A program made the position numbers and the translations under genes. The notes below the pieces were generated by a model. It saw nothing but the letters and a program-made list of their open reading frames with translations, searched no databases and had not been told where the DNA came from. A stretch of DNA of 64,000 bases, taken from Muscardinus avellanarius. Lineage: Eukaryota > Chordata > Mammalia > Rodentia > Gliridae. Shown one piece after another: positions 33,289-44,210 of the stretch. Position 1 is the stretch's first letter. Each line of letters opens with the position of its first letter. The stretch covers positions 153,987,701 through 154,051,700 of the forward strand of contig OY726557.1 in the NCBI GenBank assembly GCA_963383645.1. Reading direction: 5' to 3'.

Positions 33289-33375
33289 ATACCTGTAATC
33301 CCAGCTATTGCAGAGCTATATTGAAGTTTGATACCATCTTTGGTGATCTAGCAAGACCTTCTCAAAATAAATTTG
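33289..33375 (+). repeat. old SINE B1-like half
   Basis: TACCTGTAATCCCAGCTATT to AAGACCTTCTCAAAATAAA, a short and diverged left half directly after the previous SINE's duplication. Confidence 0.6.
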
Positions 33376-33555
33376 CATCATTGGTTTACAACCTTCATAT
33401 GGGATTAAGTTTCAGCTTTTTACCTATGTAGGCCTAAAATTATGTCTTCTATGATCCCTTAGTTCATGTTTTGATAATGCGATATACCTATTTAGATAAA
33501 ATAAGACTTCCCTTATCTCTCATTACTTTTGCCAACTGCTAATGGTTTATTTCAT

Positions 33556-34440
33556 TTTGTAAATTTTTTTATTGGTGCATTGTAGTCATGTATCTTTTTC
33601 ATTTTTTTCATCTTTGTAGGCTAAGAGGAAAATGAATAGAGTAATACTTTCTATCCAACAGTTTCACCCAGCCCATTTCAATGTCCCAAATTTTAATTAA
33701 CAGAACAGAAAAGTTGCCTGAGCTGAATTCAACACTTTGGAAGTAGTCATATATCTTAATGGAGGAAAAGATGGTAGAAGCAGACAAGCACACATCACTC
33801 ACTAGCATTTCCCAAATTCTCTCCTTCTACCCTCCTTCTCATGTTTGGCTTAGTGATTGACTTTGATATGTTTGTGAATGTACATCATGTACATTAGGGA
33901 TTTTCCCTCTTTCCTCTTTTCATTGTCCTCAGTTATGCCTCCTTATTTGCTCATCTATGGTTTCTCCTCCTTTGTCTAGAGTTCCTTCTATGACCCATTT
34001 TCTCCCTACCTTCCACATATTAGGGAAAGCATCTGATTTCTTACTTTTTGTGACTGACTAATCTCACAGCACAATGTTCTCCAGTTTCATCCATTTCCCT
34101 GTAAATTACATAATTTTGGTATTTAGGCCTGAGTAAAATTCCATTTTATACATATTCCATGGTTTTTATAATCTATTCATCTGTTCATGGACATCTTGGC
34201 TGGTTCCACAGTTTGGCAACTGTGAATTTTGCAGCTATGAAGATATATACACATGCATTAATTTGGTACTTTGGTTTCCATTCTTTTGGGTAAATACCTA
34301 GAAGTAGTATTGCTGGATCATATGGTAAGTTCAGTGCTATTCTTCTGAGGATCTTCCATACTGTTTTTCAAAATGGTTGCACTAATTTGCAATTCCATTA
34401 ACAATGTATTAGAGTTCCCACTTCTCCATATCCTCACCAG
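33556..34440 (-). pseudogene. L1 3' end: ORF2 C-terminus plus 3' UTR, interrupted
   Basis: Reverse L1 of the ACCAATAAAA lineage. It starts at TTTTTTTATTGGTGCATTGT (3' end). The 3' UTR continues after the insert at 33596-33742, and ORF2 C-terminal sequence covers 34050-34440 (CTGGATCATATGGTAAGTTC on this strand). All frames are broken. Confidence 0.9.
33596..33742 (-). mobile_element. 147-base retroposed fragment of unknown source
   Basis: Inserted inside the L1 3' UTR and flanked by GTAGTCATGTATCT (33582-33595) and GTAGTCATATATCT (33743-33756), which occurs once in other copies of this L1. On the minus strand it ends with an A-rich tail (GATGAAAAAAATGAAAAA). The body matches no SINE or L1 type in this window, so it may be a truncated copy of a cellular RNA. 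No source gene is recognised. Confidence 0.7.
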
Positions 34441-35099
34441 CATTGGTTTACTTCATATAAGTAAAAATTTGTAAATTTTTATTCATTATATTTGATTTTT
34501 TGAGGGTCTTTTTATTCATCCTAATATAAATCCCATGTGGAAAAATAGCCCATTTTTTCTTTCATGTGTTTATAGTCAGGACTTAGTCCTGGGACCTGAA
34601 CTAGACATGTATTCAATCTCTTTTGCAAACAGACAAGTGAATTTCTTTGTAAATATAGTCTGCTTCTTCAAGTTAACATGTTTCTTTTATGATTTAAAAA
34701 AACTTATATTATTTTTTCAGAAATAACTTGATTTGTTATTTTTTATGAATAGATTTTTAAAGAGTAGACATATATTATGCTATGTTGCCTAGAAATGAAA
34801 GAATGTGTCGCCCCTTTTTCTCTATGAGACAGATATTTAAGCCATCAAATCCACAGGCTGTAAGTTCTGCCGAAAGCACTGAACTATCTGTAATTACTGA
34901 CAATATACACTTTGGAGTAAAAACTGTGCTTTCAGTTGGAGGTTGGTATCAGCAACACTGCATAATATTCTAGCAGATACTGAAGGAATAACATATTTAG
35001 AATTCTCATCTTCAGTATTATAAATTATCAAGATTTTTTAAATACTAGATGACAACCTGAGCCTATTCAATTATTAAGATATCTTTTAAAGTTTACTGA
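34441..35099. other. unique DNA, nothing recognised
   Basis: Frames 34535-34726 and 34782-34973 have no known domain. Confidence 0.35.
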
Positions 35100-35520
35100 A
35101 ATATAAATATTCCACATGACAGAATGATTTAATGACAGCCATATCAGCTCAATGCAGTTCAAAGCTGCCCCAACAAGCAAGTTGAACTAATTTGCAAATG
35201 TCAAGCATGTCCCTTTAAATTGGTTCATTAACTCACTTTTGGAAAGCTGTGTCAAGAACTAGGAGTAACTGGCATTCCTCATTAGCAGATCTCCTGGACA
35301 GGGTAAATAGGTTTAGACGGAATGAGATTGATTAGTCTGCCTTAGAATTCATTGCAGCAATGCAGGTTTCAACTGCTTTCCCCCCTGGTGGGTAAGAGTA
35401 AAGCTTGCCCAACTAGCTGGGTTTCCAAGGAGAAGCAGACAATGTCTCAGACAGCAAACTGAAGTTCACTAGCAGCCACACGTGTATTGGATGGCTTCTA
35501 CTTCTCATTTTAGAGGCAAT
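35100..35520. other. unique sequence, best candidate for conserved noncoding DNA
   Basis: A 420-base stretch with near-even base composition in an AT-rich setting. It has no repeat signature, tract or tail, and words such as GTTGAACTAATTTGCAAATG, CCTTTAAATTGGTTCATTAA and TGAGATTGATTAGTC. No open frame is plausible as an exon. The nature is inferred from texture. Confidence 0.35.
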
Positions 35521-35636
35521 CATTCAACATTTTAAGGAATCCAAAGGAGACTGTGCAATAAGTTCAACAGAAAAAAATAAATAAAACTGAAGAAAAAAAA
35601 AAAAAACATGAAGAGGAACTATGAAAACCAAACTGT

Positions 35637-35845
35637 GGGCCAGGCATGGTGGTGCAGGCTTGTAATACCAGCACTTGGGAGGCTGAGACCGGAGGATCGC
35701 GCAGGTTCGAAGCCAGCCTCAGCTACTTAGTGATGCTCTCAGCAACTTAGTGAGACCCTGTTTCCAAATAAAATATAAAATAGGTGTGGGAGTATAACCC
35801 TGAAGTAGAAAGACCCTGGGTTCCATTCCCAGTACCACATACACA

Positions 35846-35880
<35 letters not shown>
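35637..35880 (+). repeat. dimeric SINE with (CA)n(A)n tail
   Basis: A well-kept left half with GCAGGTTCGAAGCCAGCC. The right half is hybrid, with GGTGTGGGAGTATAACCC and GGGTTCCATTCCCAG. The tail is CA then poly-A (35836-35880). Confidence 0.9.
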
Positions 35881-36060
35881 ATTAAGGAATACAGGGGTGA
35901 AAGTGACAGGTTTGGCATGGTTTATGCCAAATGGTGTGCCTCTGGGATACATTTGAGTAACATGGATTTAATGCATATTAATAGAAGGACTTGTACTAAT
36001 CAATGGTCATAGGTGAATAAACCATTCTTTATTTTTCTTTTTTTTTTTTTTTTTTTTTTT

Positions 36061-36224
36061 TGGTGTCTCTGTGTGTATGGTACTGAACACTGACCGGCAT
36101 TCTAGCTCTGAGCTACACCCTATTTTCTTTTCTTTCTTTCTCTTTTTCTTTCTTTTGTTTTTTTAGAGCTATACCCTAATTTCTTTTCTTTCTTTCTTTC
36201 TTTTTTTTTTTTTACTTTTTTTTT
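36061..36224 (-). repeat. outer SINE right half and duplicated T/C tract
   Basis: After a poly-T (36033-36060), a diverged right half ends GAGCTACACCCTATTTTC at 36128. A nearly identical GAGCTATACCCTAATTTC recurs at 36166-36183, each followed by TTTC repeats. This looks like a ~55-base local duplication. Confidence 0.6.
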
Positions 36225-36436
36225 TTTTTTGCAATACTGGGGATGAAACCTAGGAGCATTCTACCACCGAACTATATCCTCAGCCCTATATTTTTTATTC
36301 TTTATATTGAAATAGGGTCTCATTGAGTGCAAAGGGTTTCACTAAGTAGTAGCTGAGGCTGTCCAGGGACCACGGTCCTTCTGTTTCAGCCTCCCAAATG
36401 CTGGGATTACAAGCACGCACCACTACGTCCGGCCTT
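36225..36436 (-). repeat. inner dimeric SINE of a nest
   Basis: A complete reverse copy from GCAATACTGGGGATGAAACC to CACTACGTCCGGCC, flanked by TTTACTTTTT and TTTACATTTT. Confidence 0.85.
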
Positions 36437-36565
36437 TACATTTTTAAACAGGGTTTAAGTTACAAAGGGCCTCCTTATGTTGCTGAGGCTGGCTAAGAAC
36501 CTGAAATTCTTCCATCTCAACCTCTCAAGAGCTAAGATTACAGGCGTGCACCAGCACACCCAGCT
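36437..36565 (-). repeat. outer SINE B1-like half
   Basis: TTTTTAAACAGGGTTTAAGT to CCAGCACACCCAGCT continues the outer SINE of 36061-36128, split by the inner copy. Confidence 0.8.
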
Positions 36566-37214
36566 GAATATATCAGACTTGTTAACTTTTGTTGAGATAT
36601 TTATTAGCTAGATGATTGGGTGTATAAACTCTTGGTCCTTTATCTTATAAAGTAGGCATAGCAATGATTTGTGATATGAATTATCATTTATTTTATTCTT
36701 TATCAAACTTGTCACCAATAAAATAAGATTTTGTGATAGTTATAAAATTTAAGTTTTTGTAAAGTTTCTTACTTTTGATAAAATTGGATTTTGGAATAGG
36801 AGCACTGTGAATTTTGTGTTCATTGGTATTAGGGTGATTTTTATCCTTCTACATGCTCTTCACTAAACCGTTGACCATTTGTGTCTCTCACGAGATTATT
36901 GTGTATAAAATATAGTAAGTGAAAGCTTGACCCAATGTTAGCACCAGGTGAGGGCACTAATACACATTGCACTCAGTCGTACTCCTAAACCTTTCAAGCA
37001 TTTTATCTCATTATATAATTATAGATTGCCATGGAAGTACCTGATAGTATATGGCAAAAATGACTGCTAAATATCAACCTGTGAGTCTGGACATAGTGCT
37101 TCCCCTTTTTGTTGTTGTTGTTGTTTGTAAAACAATTTTTATGAAATATCTCATACCTAAAAACCATGCTCAAATATACATCTGTTTATGAAAAAACTGA
37201 CCTCAATAATGTTT
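36566..37214. other. unique DNA, nothing recognised
   Basis: No gene or repeat was recognised; a short GTT run lies near 37110. Confidence 0.35.
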
Positions 37215-37226
37215 TGACTTCCTCTT

Positions 37227-37443
37227 ATTTTCTTTTTTTTGTGGTACTGAAACCCAGGGGCATTCTATCTCTGGGCTACATTTATTGCTCTTTTATTTTA
37301 ATTTTGAAACAAGGTCTTGCCTGGTTGAAGAGAGCCTCACTACAGTGCTGCGGCTGTTGCTGAAACTGTCCTTGGACTGGCAATCCTCCTCCGATCTCAG
37401 TCTCTCAAGTACTGGGATTACAGGGGTGTCCACCATGCCCAGC
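37227..37443 (-). repeat. dimeric SINE
   Basis: Flanked by TGACTTCCTCTT (37215-37226 and 37444-37455). Reverse copy with GTGGTACTGAAACCCAGGGG and an extra ~20-base stretch in the left half. Confidence 0.9.
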
Positions 37444-37455
37444 TGACTTCCTCTT

Positions 37456-38582
37456 CTTATAAAAATCGTACTTGTCTCTGCATATCTTGATTTAGAAATA
37501 CCTGTAAACCTCTTTCTGGTTTTATAAATACTTCTGTATCAACATTAGTCAAATTCTAGCTTTTTATCCATGGCATATGCTAATATTTTCTCTTTTAATA
37601 AAACAAGTAACTATGATACATACTGGTTTCCAGGGACCTATATTTAAAATAGAAATCGGAGAAGCCAAGATTCCTTTTAATTATACAACAGGGGTTCTTT
37701 TTTGACTGAAGGAGACAGAAACACATTTTGGTACTTCAAATAACAAAATGCTGTATATTTGGATTCCTTTGTAAAACGACATACAAGTCTCCTCTTGTCA
37801 TGAATTTCAAACACAATGTCCCAGAAAGAAAATAATGATGTCAGCACACTTCAAGAGATAAAACAACAGATTGTTACTGATGTTTACTCAGCAATATGGT
37901 AATGACAAAGTGAGTGAGGATTCTAAGGTCCATTTCAACCCCAGCAAGACTGGGTGGTGTATATGCCTGAGCTGCAGAGGGTGGAACTCGCATAAAAGTC
38001 CAGGGAATAGCTATGTAAAGTCATCAAGGTGAAGTGATATGAAGCTGGAGTATTAGTATTCAAATGCTGTGTCTGTAATACATAAAGAGCAAATGATGCG
38101 AGCAGTTATTTCAAAATATAGATGATACAACTGCCTAATAAATACATGGAGAGGTGTCTAGACCAAAATTAAAAAATGAAATCTTGTAGTGTGCTTGGGC
38201 TGCACCTAATTCAAACCATCTGCCTGTAACACCAAGGCAACACAAGGCATATTCTTCCATCTGTAAAATTAGCAACAACCTGCAAAATAATGATATGTAT
38301 GCTGCTCTATAAAATCAGACCATACACTACATAGTCATAAAGGCTTAAGCAGGCAAATGGAAGTAATAGGAATATGTAAGTAGAATCTCTTTTTAAGTTT
38401 CTATCATGATTCTCATACTTGCAATAGAATTTTGAAATCTTAATTATAAAACAATTGTGAGCAAAAAATTGATACTTCTATAGAAAGATATAAAGGGTGC
38501 CTAAAATATTTGTAGTAAAGAATGATTAAATTATCAAATAAAATTGATAAAAATATTAGCCCTTAAATAATATTTATGTAAA
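37456..38582. other. unique DNA with base-balanced patches
   Basis: The segments 37680-38080 and 38160-38340 are less AT-rich and free of repeats; they could hold constrained noncoding DNA. There is no gene evidence. Confidence 0.3.
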
Positions 38583-38615
38583 TATATATATATATATTTC
38601 TCTCTCCACACAAAC

Positions 38616-38664
<49 letters not shown>
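38583..38664. repeat. (TA)n and (CA)n microsatellites
   Basis: A short TA run, a spacer, then a long CA run with a CGCG break near 38621. Confidence 0.9.
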
Positions 38665-38666
<2 letters not shown>

Positions 38667-38825
38667 TATCTATTCAAATCTCTCACTATATACTCTAAAC
38701 AATTTTTTAAGAAAAACTTTTATTTTTACTGCCACTAAAATTATTAATACTCCTAGTATTAATACTCCTATTAGAATAACTAATTTTGTCCCATTATCCT
38801 AATGAAGAACACCTATAAAAAAATA

Positions 38826-39022
38826 GTCAAGCATGGTGGTGCACACTTGTAATCTCAGCATTTGGGAGGCTGAGACAGAAGTATAGAGGATGGCCTCAGC
38901 TGCTACTTAGTGAGGCTCTTTGCAACTCAGTAAGACCCTATTTCCAAATAAAGAATAAAAAATAGGGCTGGGGTGTCACTCAGAGCTAGGATGCCCCTGG
39001 ATTTCCTCCCCAGTACCACAAA
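38826..39022 (+). repeat. dimeric SINE
   Basis: GTCAAGCATGGTGGTGCACA begins the left half; GGGCTGGGGTGTCACTCAGA begins the right half. Confidence 0.9.
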
Positions 39023-39229
39023 AAACTAATTATAATTTATAATAAATAATAATACAATTTTGTTGCATATAATATAAATCATAATAAAACATATAATGAT
39101 ATGAATTAATGTAATAATATATAAACACTAGATTATTATTTACAACTTATTTTAATGTACTTATGTCAGTTTTGTTGAAGTATATCCAGAATTGAAAATT
39201 TAGGGATGGATTAAGAACTTTAATTTTAT

Positions 39230-39415
39230 TCATATATTCTATATAATTTATATTATATAATTTATATAATTCTACATTTATATTTATAGTATATTTATAT
39301 TATATTTAATTCTATATTTATATTTATATTATATAATTTATATTATAATTTATATTATATAATTTATATTATAATTTATATTATATTCTATATAATTTAT
39401 ATTTACTATTTTCAA
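39230..39415. repeat. AT-only tandem minisatellite-like tract
   Basis: Repeated units of about 18-22 bases built from ATTATATAATTTATATT. Each unit contains local inverted repeats able to fold back. Confidence 0.8.
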
Positions 39416-41034
39416 TATTTTTCATGCTAACCTTATAAGGTAGTTAATGTTAATGTCCCCTTTCATGGTTAAGGAAGAGTAGCTTTTTATGTAGGGACAA
39501 GCAGGTGAGGAGATAAGATGACAATCCAAGAAATTAAATTTTCTTAAATATTTAAAAAATGGAGATGTTATTCAAAATTTAAATCAGCAAGCTATATATT
39601 AAAGTATTTACCAATTAGTTATTGAACGTTTGGTTATTTCAGTACATTAATGTGTTGCTATGAGCAAGTGTATAATTTTTTTGCTTTATTTTTTATTTTT
39701 TTAATTTACTTTTATTTTTATGTGGATCATATTCAAATTGGCATACATTTAAATTATACTATAAAATTTCAATAAAATGTATAATGTTTTAACCACATAG
39801 AAAAGAAAAATAATTTAGAAACAGGAAATATATCCAAAGGAAGGAGATAAAGGCATGTACTATTAAAATATAAAAATGAGAGGTGATGTATTTGTTAACT
39901 AAATTTTTTGACACCAACTAATGTGGCTTTGCTATAAAATCAATGAGAAGGGGCAGCATTTCATGAGGTTAGCAGATTTAATGATTTTTTTCTATTCATA
40001 ATATCTTAGTAAATATGCTTCATAAACACAAGTATATAGATATGTATTCATCCCAAGATAATGTATTAAATAAAAAAGTTATATGAAACTCTAGTTATTT
40101 GCATAATTTTATACTAAGATATAGAATATTGACATGATATACTAAAATTTATCTTTAAGTGATTGTGATAATACTACAATTCTTAAATACTATATTTAAT
40201 AGACATTTCACTCAACAGAGTGGCCTTACAATCTTGAATTCAAGCAATTTCTTGTCTCACTATGGCCAGCTCTAATTAAACATTTTCTATATTTGAAATA
40301 TTCACAGATTGCTAACTGATGTAAACTAAGTTTTGTTGAACTTAAGTAAAAGCCCATCAAGAAATAGTAAAAACAAGCCAAATATTTAGTCTCTTTTCCC
40401 AGTGGTACTATGTTCTTTTATAAATAGTCATTAAATATTTAAGAATTTTAACAAACATTTCTTCTGAGAATCAGACCAAAATTAGCATGAGTTTTTGATA
40501 TTAGCTTTTAAGTCCTTGACATCATAAATATAAACTAGGGATTTACCTCAAAAGAGTGGGAAATAGTACAAAATAAAATAACATAATTCTTAAGAAACTA
40601 GATTATTCTTTCTAAGTAATTAAGACTACAGATTTAATGGCCAAAGCAGCACTTCTAATAGAATGTTATGTGATGAGAGAAATGTTAGCTATTTCTGCAC
40701 TCTTCAGCTTGGCAGCCACGAGCCAGGTGGACCACTCAGCACTTGAACTATGCTTAAAGTTACTAAGGAATTACGTCTTTAAGTTTTTTTTTTTAATTTT
40801 AAATAGTTTAAGGTTAAAAATAAAAGCCAGTATGTAGCTAGTGTATGACAATTGTACAGGACCAATTTTGGAAGGTAGTGTTTTTTCTCACTAAAAGTTG
40901 TCTGACTGAATTATTTTTCTAATAGTCAACAACAAAGCCATTCAGAAAGAGAATAAATAAATAAATAAACAAATAGAATGAATATATGCCTTGTATGCTT
41001 TGAAGATGATTCGGTTCTTCAGAAAATTATAAAA
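39416..41034. other. unique AT-rich DNA; traces of old repeats
   Basis: 39420-39510 resembles a MIR core, and 40215-40275 may be a B1-like remnant. Both are too weak to call. The plus frame 40637-40837 has no known domain. Confidence 0.3.
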
Positions 41035-41140
41035 CATGCTATGCATGGTGTAACGTGCCTATAATCCCAGTACTTGGAAGGTTGAGGCAGGAGGATTGCA
41101 GGTGTAAGGCCAGAATCAGCAAATGAGATCCCCTTTAAAA
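41035..41140 (+). repeat. outer SINE B1-like half
   Basis: GCATGGTGTAACGTGCCTAT to GATCCCCTTTAAAAA; the linker then hosts another SINE. Confidence 0.8.
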
Positions 41141-41149
41141 AAAAAAAAA

Positions 41150-41347
41150 AACCTGGGTGTGGTGGTGCAGGCTTGTAATCTCAGTATTCCAGAGGCTGAG
41201 ACCGAAGGATAGTGGTTCACCGACAGCCTCAGGTACTTAGTGAGGCCCTCCACAACTTAGTGAGACCATGTTTCCAAATAAAGAATACATAATAGGGCAA
41301 TGGTTGTAGCTTGGAGGTTGAATGCCCCTGGGTTCCATCCCCAGACT

Positions 41348-41379
<32 letters not shown>
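41150..41379 (+). repeat. inner dimeric SINE with poly-A tail
   Basis: CCTGGGTGTGGTGGTGCAGG to GGGTTCCATCCCCAG, then about 30 A. It sits inside the A-rich linker of the outer SINE. Confidence 0.9.
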
Positions 41380-41382
<3 letters not shown>

Positions 41383-41460
41383 GGCCTGGGAATATAGCTC
41401 ACAGGTAGAATGAAATTGGTTAAATCCCCAATATCCAAAATAAGTAAATAAATAAATAAT
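41380..41460 (+). repeat. outer SINE right half
   Basis: GTAGGCCTGGGAATATAGCT and ATCCCCAATATCC followed by AAAT repeats complete the outer element. Confidence 0.8.
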
Positions 41461-41639
41461 AAAAAGGAAATAACAAAACATAAACAAGAATTAGATTTTG
41501 AATTAAAAAGTTATGTATTGAATTCTTCGCATCCATCAATTACAATGATTAAAATAATACAAAGAAAAATTTTTAAATGTATCTGAAATTTATTCATGAG
41601 AATACTATAAAACTACAATTTTAAACCAGCACAGATATA

Positions 41640-42180
41640 GAGCTTTGGGAACAATTTATTTCTATAACATGAATGTGTGACATTTTAGCTAGAAAGGGGC
41701 AGAATTTCTTTTCTCATTCAGATTTGCTTTCACTTCACTGTGAAGCAGGAGAGAGAGAAACACCAGGAAGAAGGATAAATCAATACTTTTCATTTCTAAA
41801 GAAAAATGGTTCTGTGCAAATAAAGCTGACTACTCCTTTTGGGATGCACTAGAGGAGCAGATCTGGTGTCAGAAATTTAACATTTTGTTTAAGTGAGTTG
41901 ACATTCAGTTCTGAGAATAGCCTACAAGGTGATAGAAAAAATAATTTTGTTTTCTCTTTTCTGTCATGTTAATGCCTGTGAATGAGACTGGAGAATAAAA
42001 TAACATAGATAATAACCTCTTCAAGCTCCAAATGAGAATTGGTACATACCACCTGGCCACTCACTGCACAGTCCTGGACTCAGAGCTGACTGATGGCCAG
42101 TTCGCTTTAACCCATTTGCCTTTCTACAAAACTGTAAGATGTAAAAGCAAGAACATCCCTATAGCATAACAACTTTCATT
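41640..42180. other. unique sequence, possible conserved noncoding DNA
   Basis: A mostly base-balanced, repeat-free stretch. No open frame resembles an exon. Confidence 0.2.
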
Positions 42181-42234
42181 TATAGGATGCAAATTTAAAA
42201 TAATTTTGACATGCTTTCAATATCTTTTATGAAT

Positions 42235-42251
42235 ATATATATATATATATA
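42235..42251. repeat. short (AT)n
   Basis: A short AT run in unique sequence. Confidence 0.8.
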
Positions 42252-42436
42252 ATTCTCTCTGTGCACATTTTTTAATTTGATGTGAACATGACATTTTGTA
42301 AAAGTATCTTCTTTAGATATCATTTTATATCTTATTTCTTTTAATAAGTTAATAATATAGACTTTGCTGGCATGCATGTCAGTTTATATATCTGTAAATA
42401 TTAATTAGAATTTTACTAGTTTACAAAGACGGTTAT

Positions 42437-42442
42437 TTTTGT

Positions 42443-42481
<39 letters not shown>

Positions 42482-42685
42482 TTGGGGGTCAGGGGATGGA
42501 TCCCAGGGGTATTTGACCTCCAAGCTACACCCCCTGCCCTATTTTTTATTCTTTATTTTGAAACAGGGTTTCACTAAGTTGCAGAGGGCCTCATTAAGTA
42601 GCTGAGGCTGTCCAGGAACCATGATCCTCTGGTCTCAGCCTGCAAAATGCTAGGATTACAAGTGTGCTTCACCACGCCCGGTTTA
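42437..42685 (-). repeat. dimeric SINE with (TTTA)n tail
   Basis: TTTA units (42437-42482) are the expanded tail. The reverse right half is GGGGATGGATCCCAGGGGTA; the left half ends CACCACGCCCGG. Confidence 0.9.
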
Positions 42686-43114
42686 GTTATGTATAGTTAA
42701 GGATTAAAGAACTTTAGTTGTCTGGGATTATATTGAAATGGCATAAGCATTTGTTTTATTTGAATAAGATTAACACTTCCCTTAATGTAAATCACATAGG
42801 ATTAACTTCCAAGATTGTGTGCATTTTGCAATAGTTTCTTTGTTATGGGACATGGTACATTTGAATGAGAAGAAACAAATAATTAAATTATACTTAGATG
42901 AACTATAATTAAGTAAAAGAATAATTATCTTAGACTCAAAATGATTACATTTTTTATATTTCTTTAAAATTTAATGGGAAAATTTCTAAGTAATTTGACA
43001 AATCAGTGAATTGTGATTTTGAGTCAAAAGGCAAAATGACCACTACTGAAATAGGTCCCATTGATTATGCTAAACATAATTAAAGGATGGCAGAATAGGG
43101 CAGTACTTAAAAGT
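42686..43114. other. unique AT-rich DNA, nothing recognised
   Basis: No gene or repeat was recognised. Confidence 0.4.
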
Positions 43115-43125
43115 ATACAATCTAG

Positions 43126-43322
43126 CCTGGCGTGGTGTCGCATGCTTGTAATTCCCGAGATTGGGAGGTGGAGACAGGAGGCTGAAGCGGGTTTGAAGCC
43201 AGCTGCACTGGCTTAGGAGATCCTGTTTTCAAATAAAAGAAGTATAAAAATAGGTCTGGGAGTGTAGCCTGGAGGTAGAAGGGTTTCCAGGAACCCCAGT
43301 ACCACCAAAAAAAAAAAAAAGG
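43126..43322 (+). repeat. dimeric SINE, palindrome subgroup
   Basis: Flanked by ATACAATCTAG (43115-43125 and 43323-43333). The right half contains GGGTTTCCAGGAACCCC; the tail is poly-A. Confidence 0.95.
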
Positions 43323-43561
43323 ATACAATCTAGAACTAACCTACCCAGTGTGGAAATGTGACATAGCCGGTTAGTTCTATGGCAAGAGAAAAAATTACTT
43401 AGGTACCTGAGCCCAGTTTCCTTATGGATTATTAAACTAATCATGACATATTATAAAATTGCAATGAAAATTGTTTTATTTATAAACTTTATAGGATTGC
43501 CTGGAATATGATAAGTAATATATTTTTGAGATGGCCAGAAAATATGGCCACATTTTTTGCG

Positions 43562-43740
43562 TGTGTTATACAGGGAATTGAACTCAAGGGCATTCTACCT
43601 GTGGTACACTCTCTGTCCTTTTTAATATTTTATTTTGAAAGAGGGTCTCCCTATGTTGCTGAGGCTGTCCTTGAACCTGTGATCCTCTTGTCTTAGCCTT
43701 TCAAGTACTGGGATTGCAGCCATGGGCCAGAATGCGTGGC
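43562..43740 (-). repeat. dimeric SINE, diverged
   Basis: Reverse copy with GGGAATTGAACTCAAGGGCA and AAGTACTGGGATTGCAGCC. Short GCCACAT flanks on both sides may be its duplication. Confidence 0.85.
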
Positions 43741-43754
43741 TGCCACATATCTTT

Positions 43755-44210
43755 AGTAGATTAATTCTTCTCCAATTTGAGTGTGAGCTGTTCCTGGGTG
43801 ACATGTTCTAACAAGTACAATATGATAATACCTTCCAAAATGCGGTATGTTTCAAAAGCAGGTACAGAGGGACAGGAGAACATCTGTTTTTTTTCTCCTG
43901 TTATCAGTCACTCTGGTTATGGCAGTGATGGGCCTAAGAAAAGGGCAGGAGACAACGTCAGAAAGAACTTGAATCCCCCTGCTAAATCACATAGTCCAGA
44001 GTTCTGTTGAGGTGATTCTTCCAGGTCCAGTCAAGCCCCTGCATCACTTCAAACCCAGTTGACAGTGTAACCACAACTTTATGGGAAACCTTTTGCCAGG
44101 AACATCAACTAAGTCACTCACAGGCTCCTGACCCTCAGAAAAGTTCGGATAACAAATATATGCTGTCTTATGCTGCGAACTTTGGATTAACTTATTATGT
44201 AAAGATAATA
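43755..44210 (+). repeat. MLT1-like solitary LTR (ERVL-MaLR)
   Basis: The left part (TTTGAGTGTGAGCTG, TTCTAACAAGTACAATATG) and right part (CCAGGTCCAGTCAAGCCCCT, ACTCACAGGCTCCTGACCCT, AAGTTCGGATAACAAATATA) follow the MLT1 consensus order as I know it. No internal retroviral genes accompany it, so it is a solo LTR. The frame 43777-44010 is chance. Confidence 0.75.
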
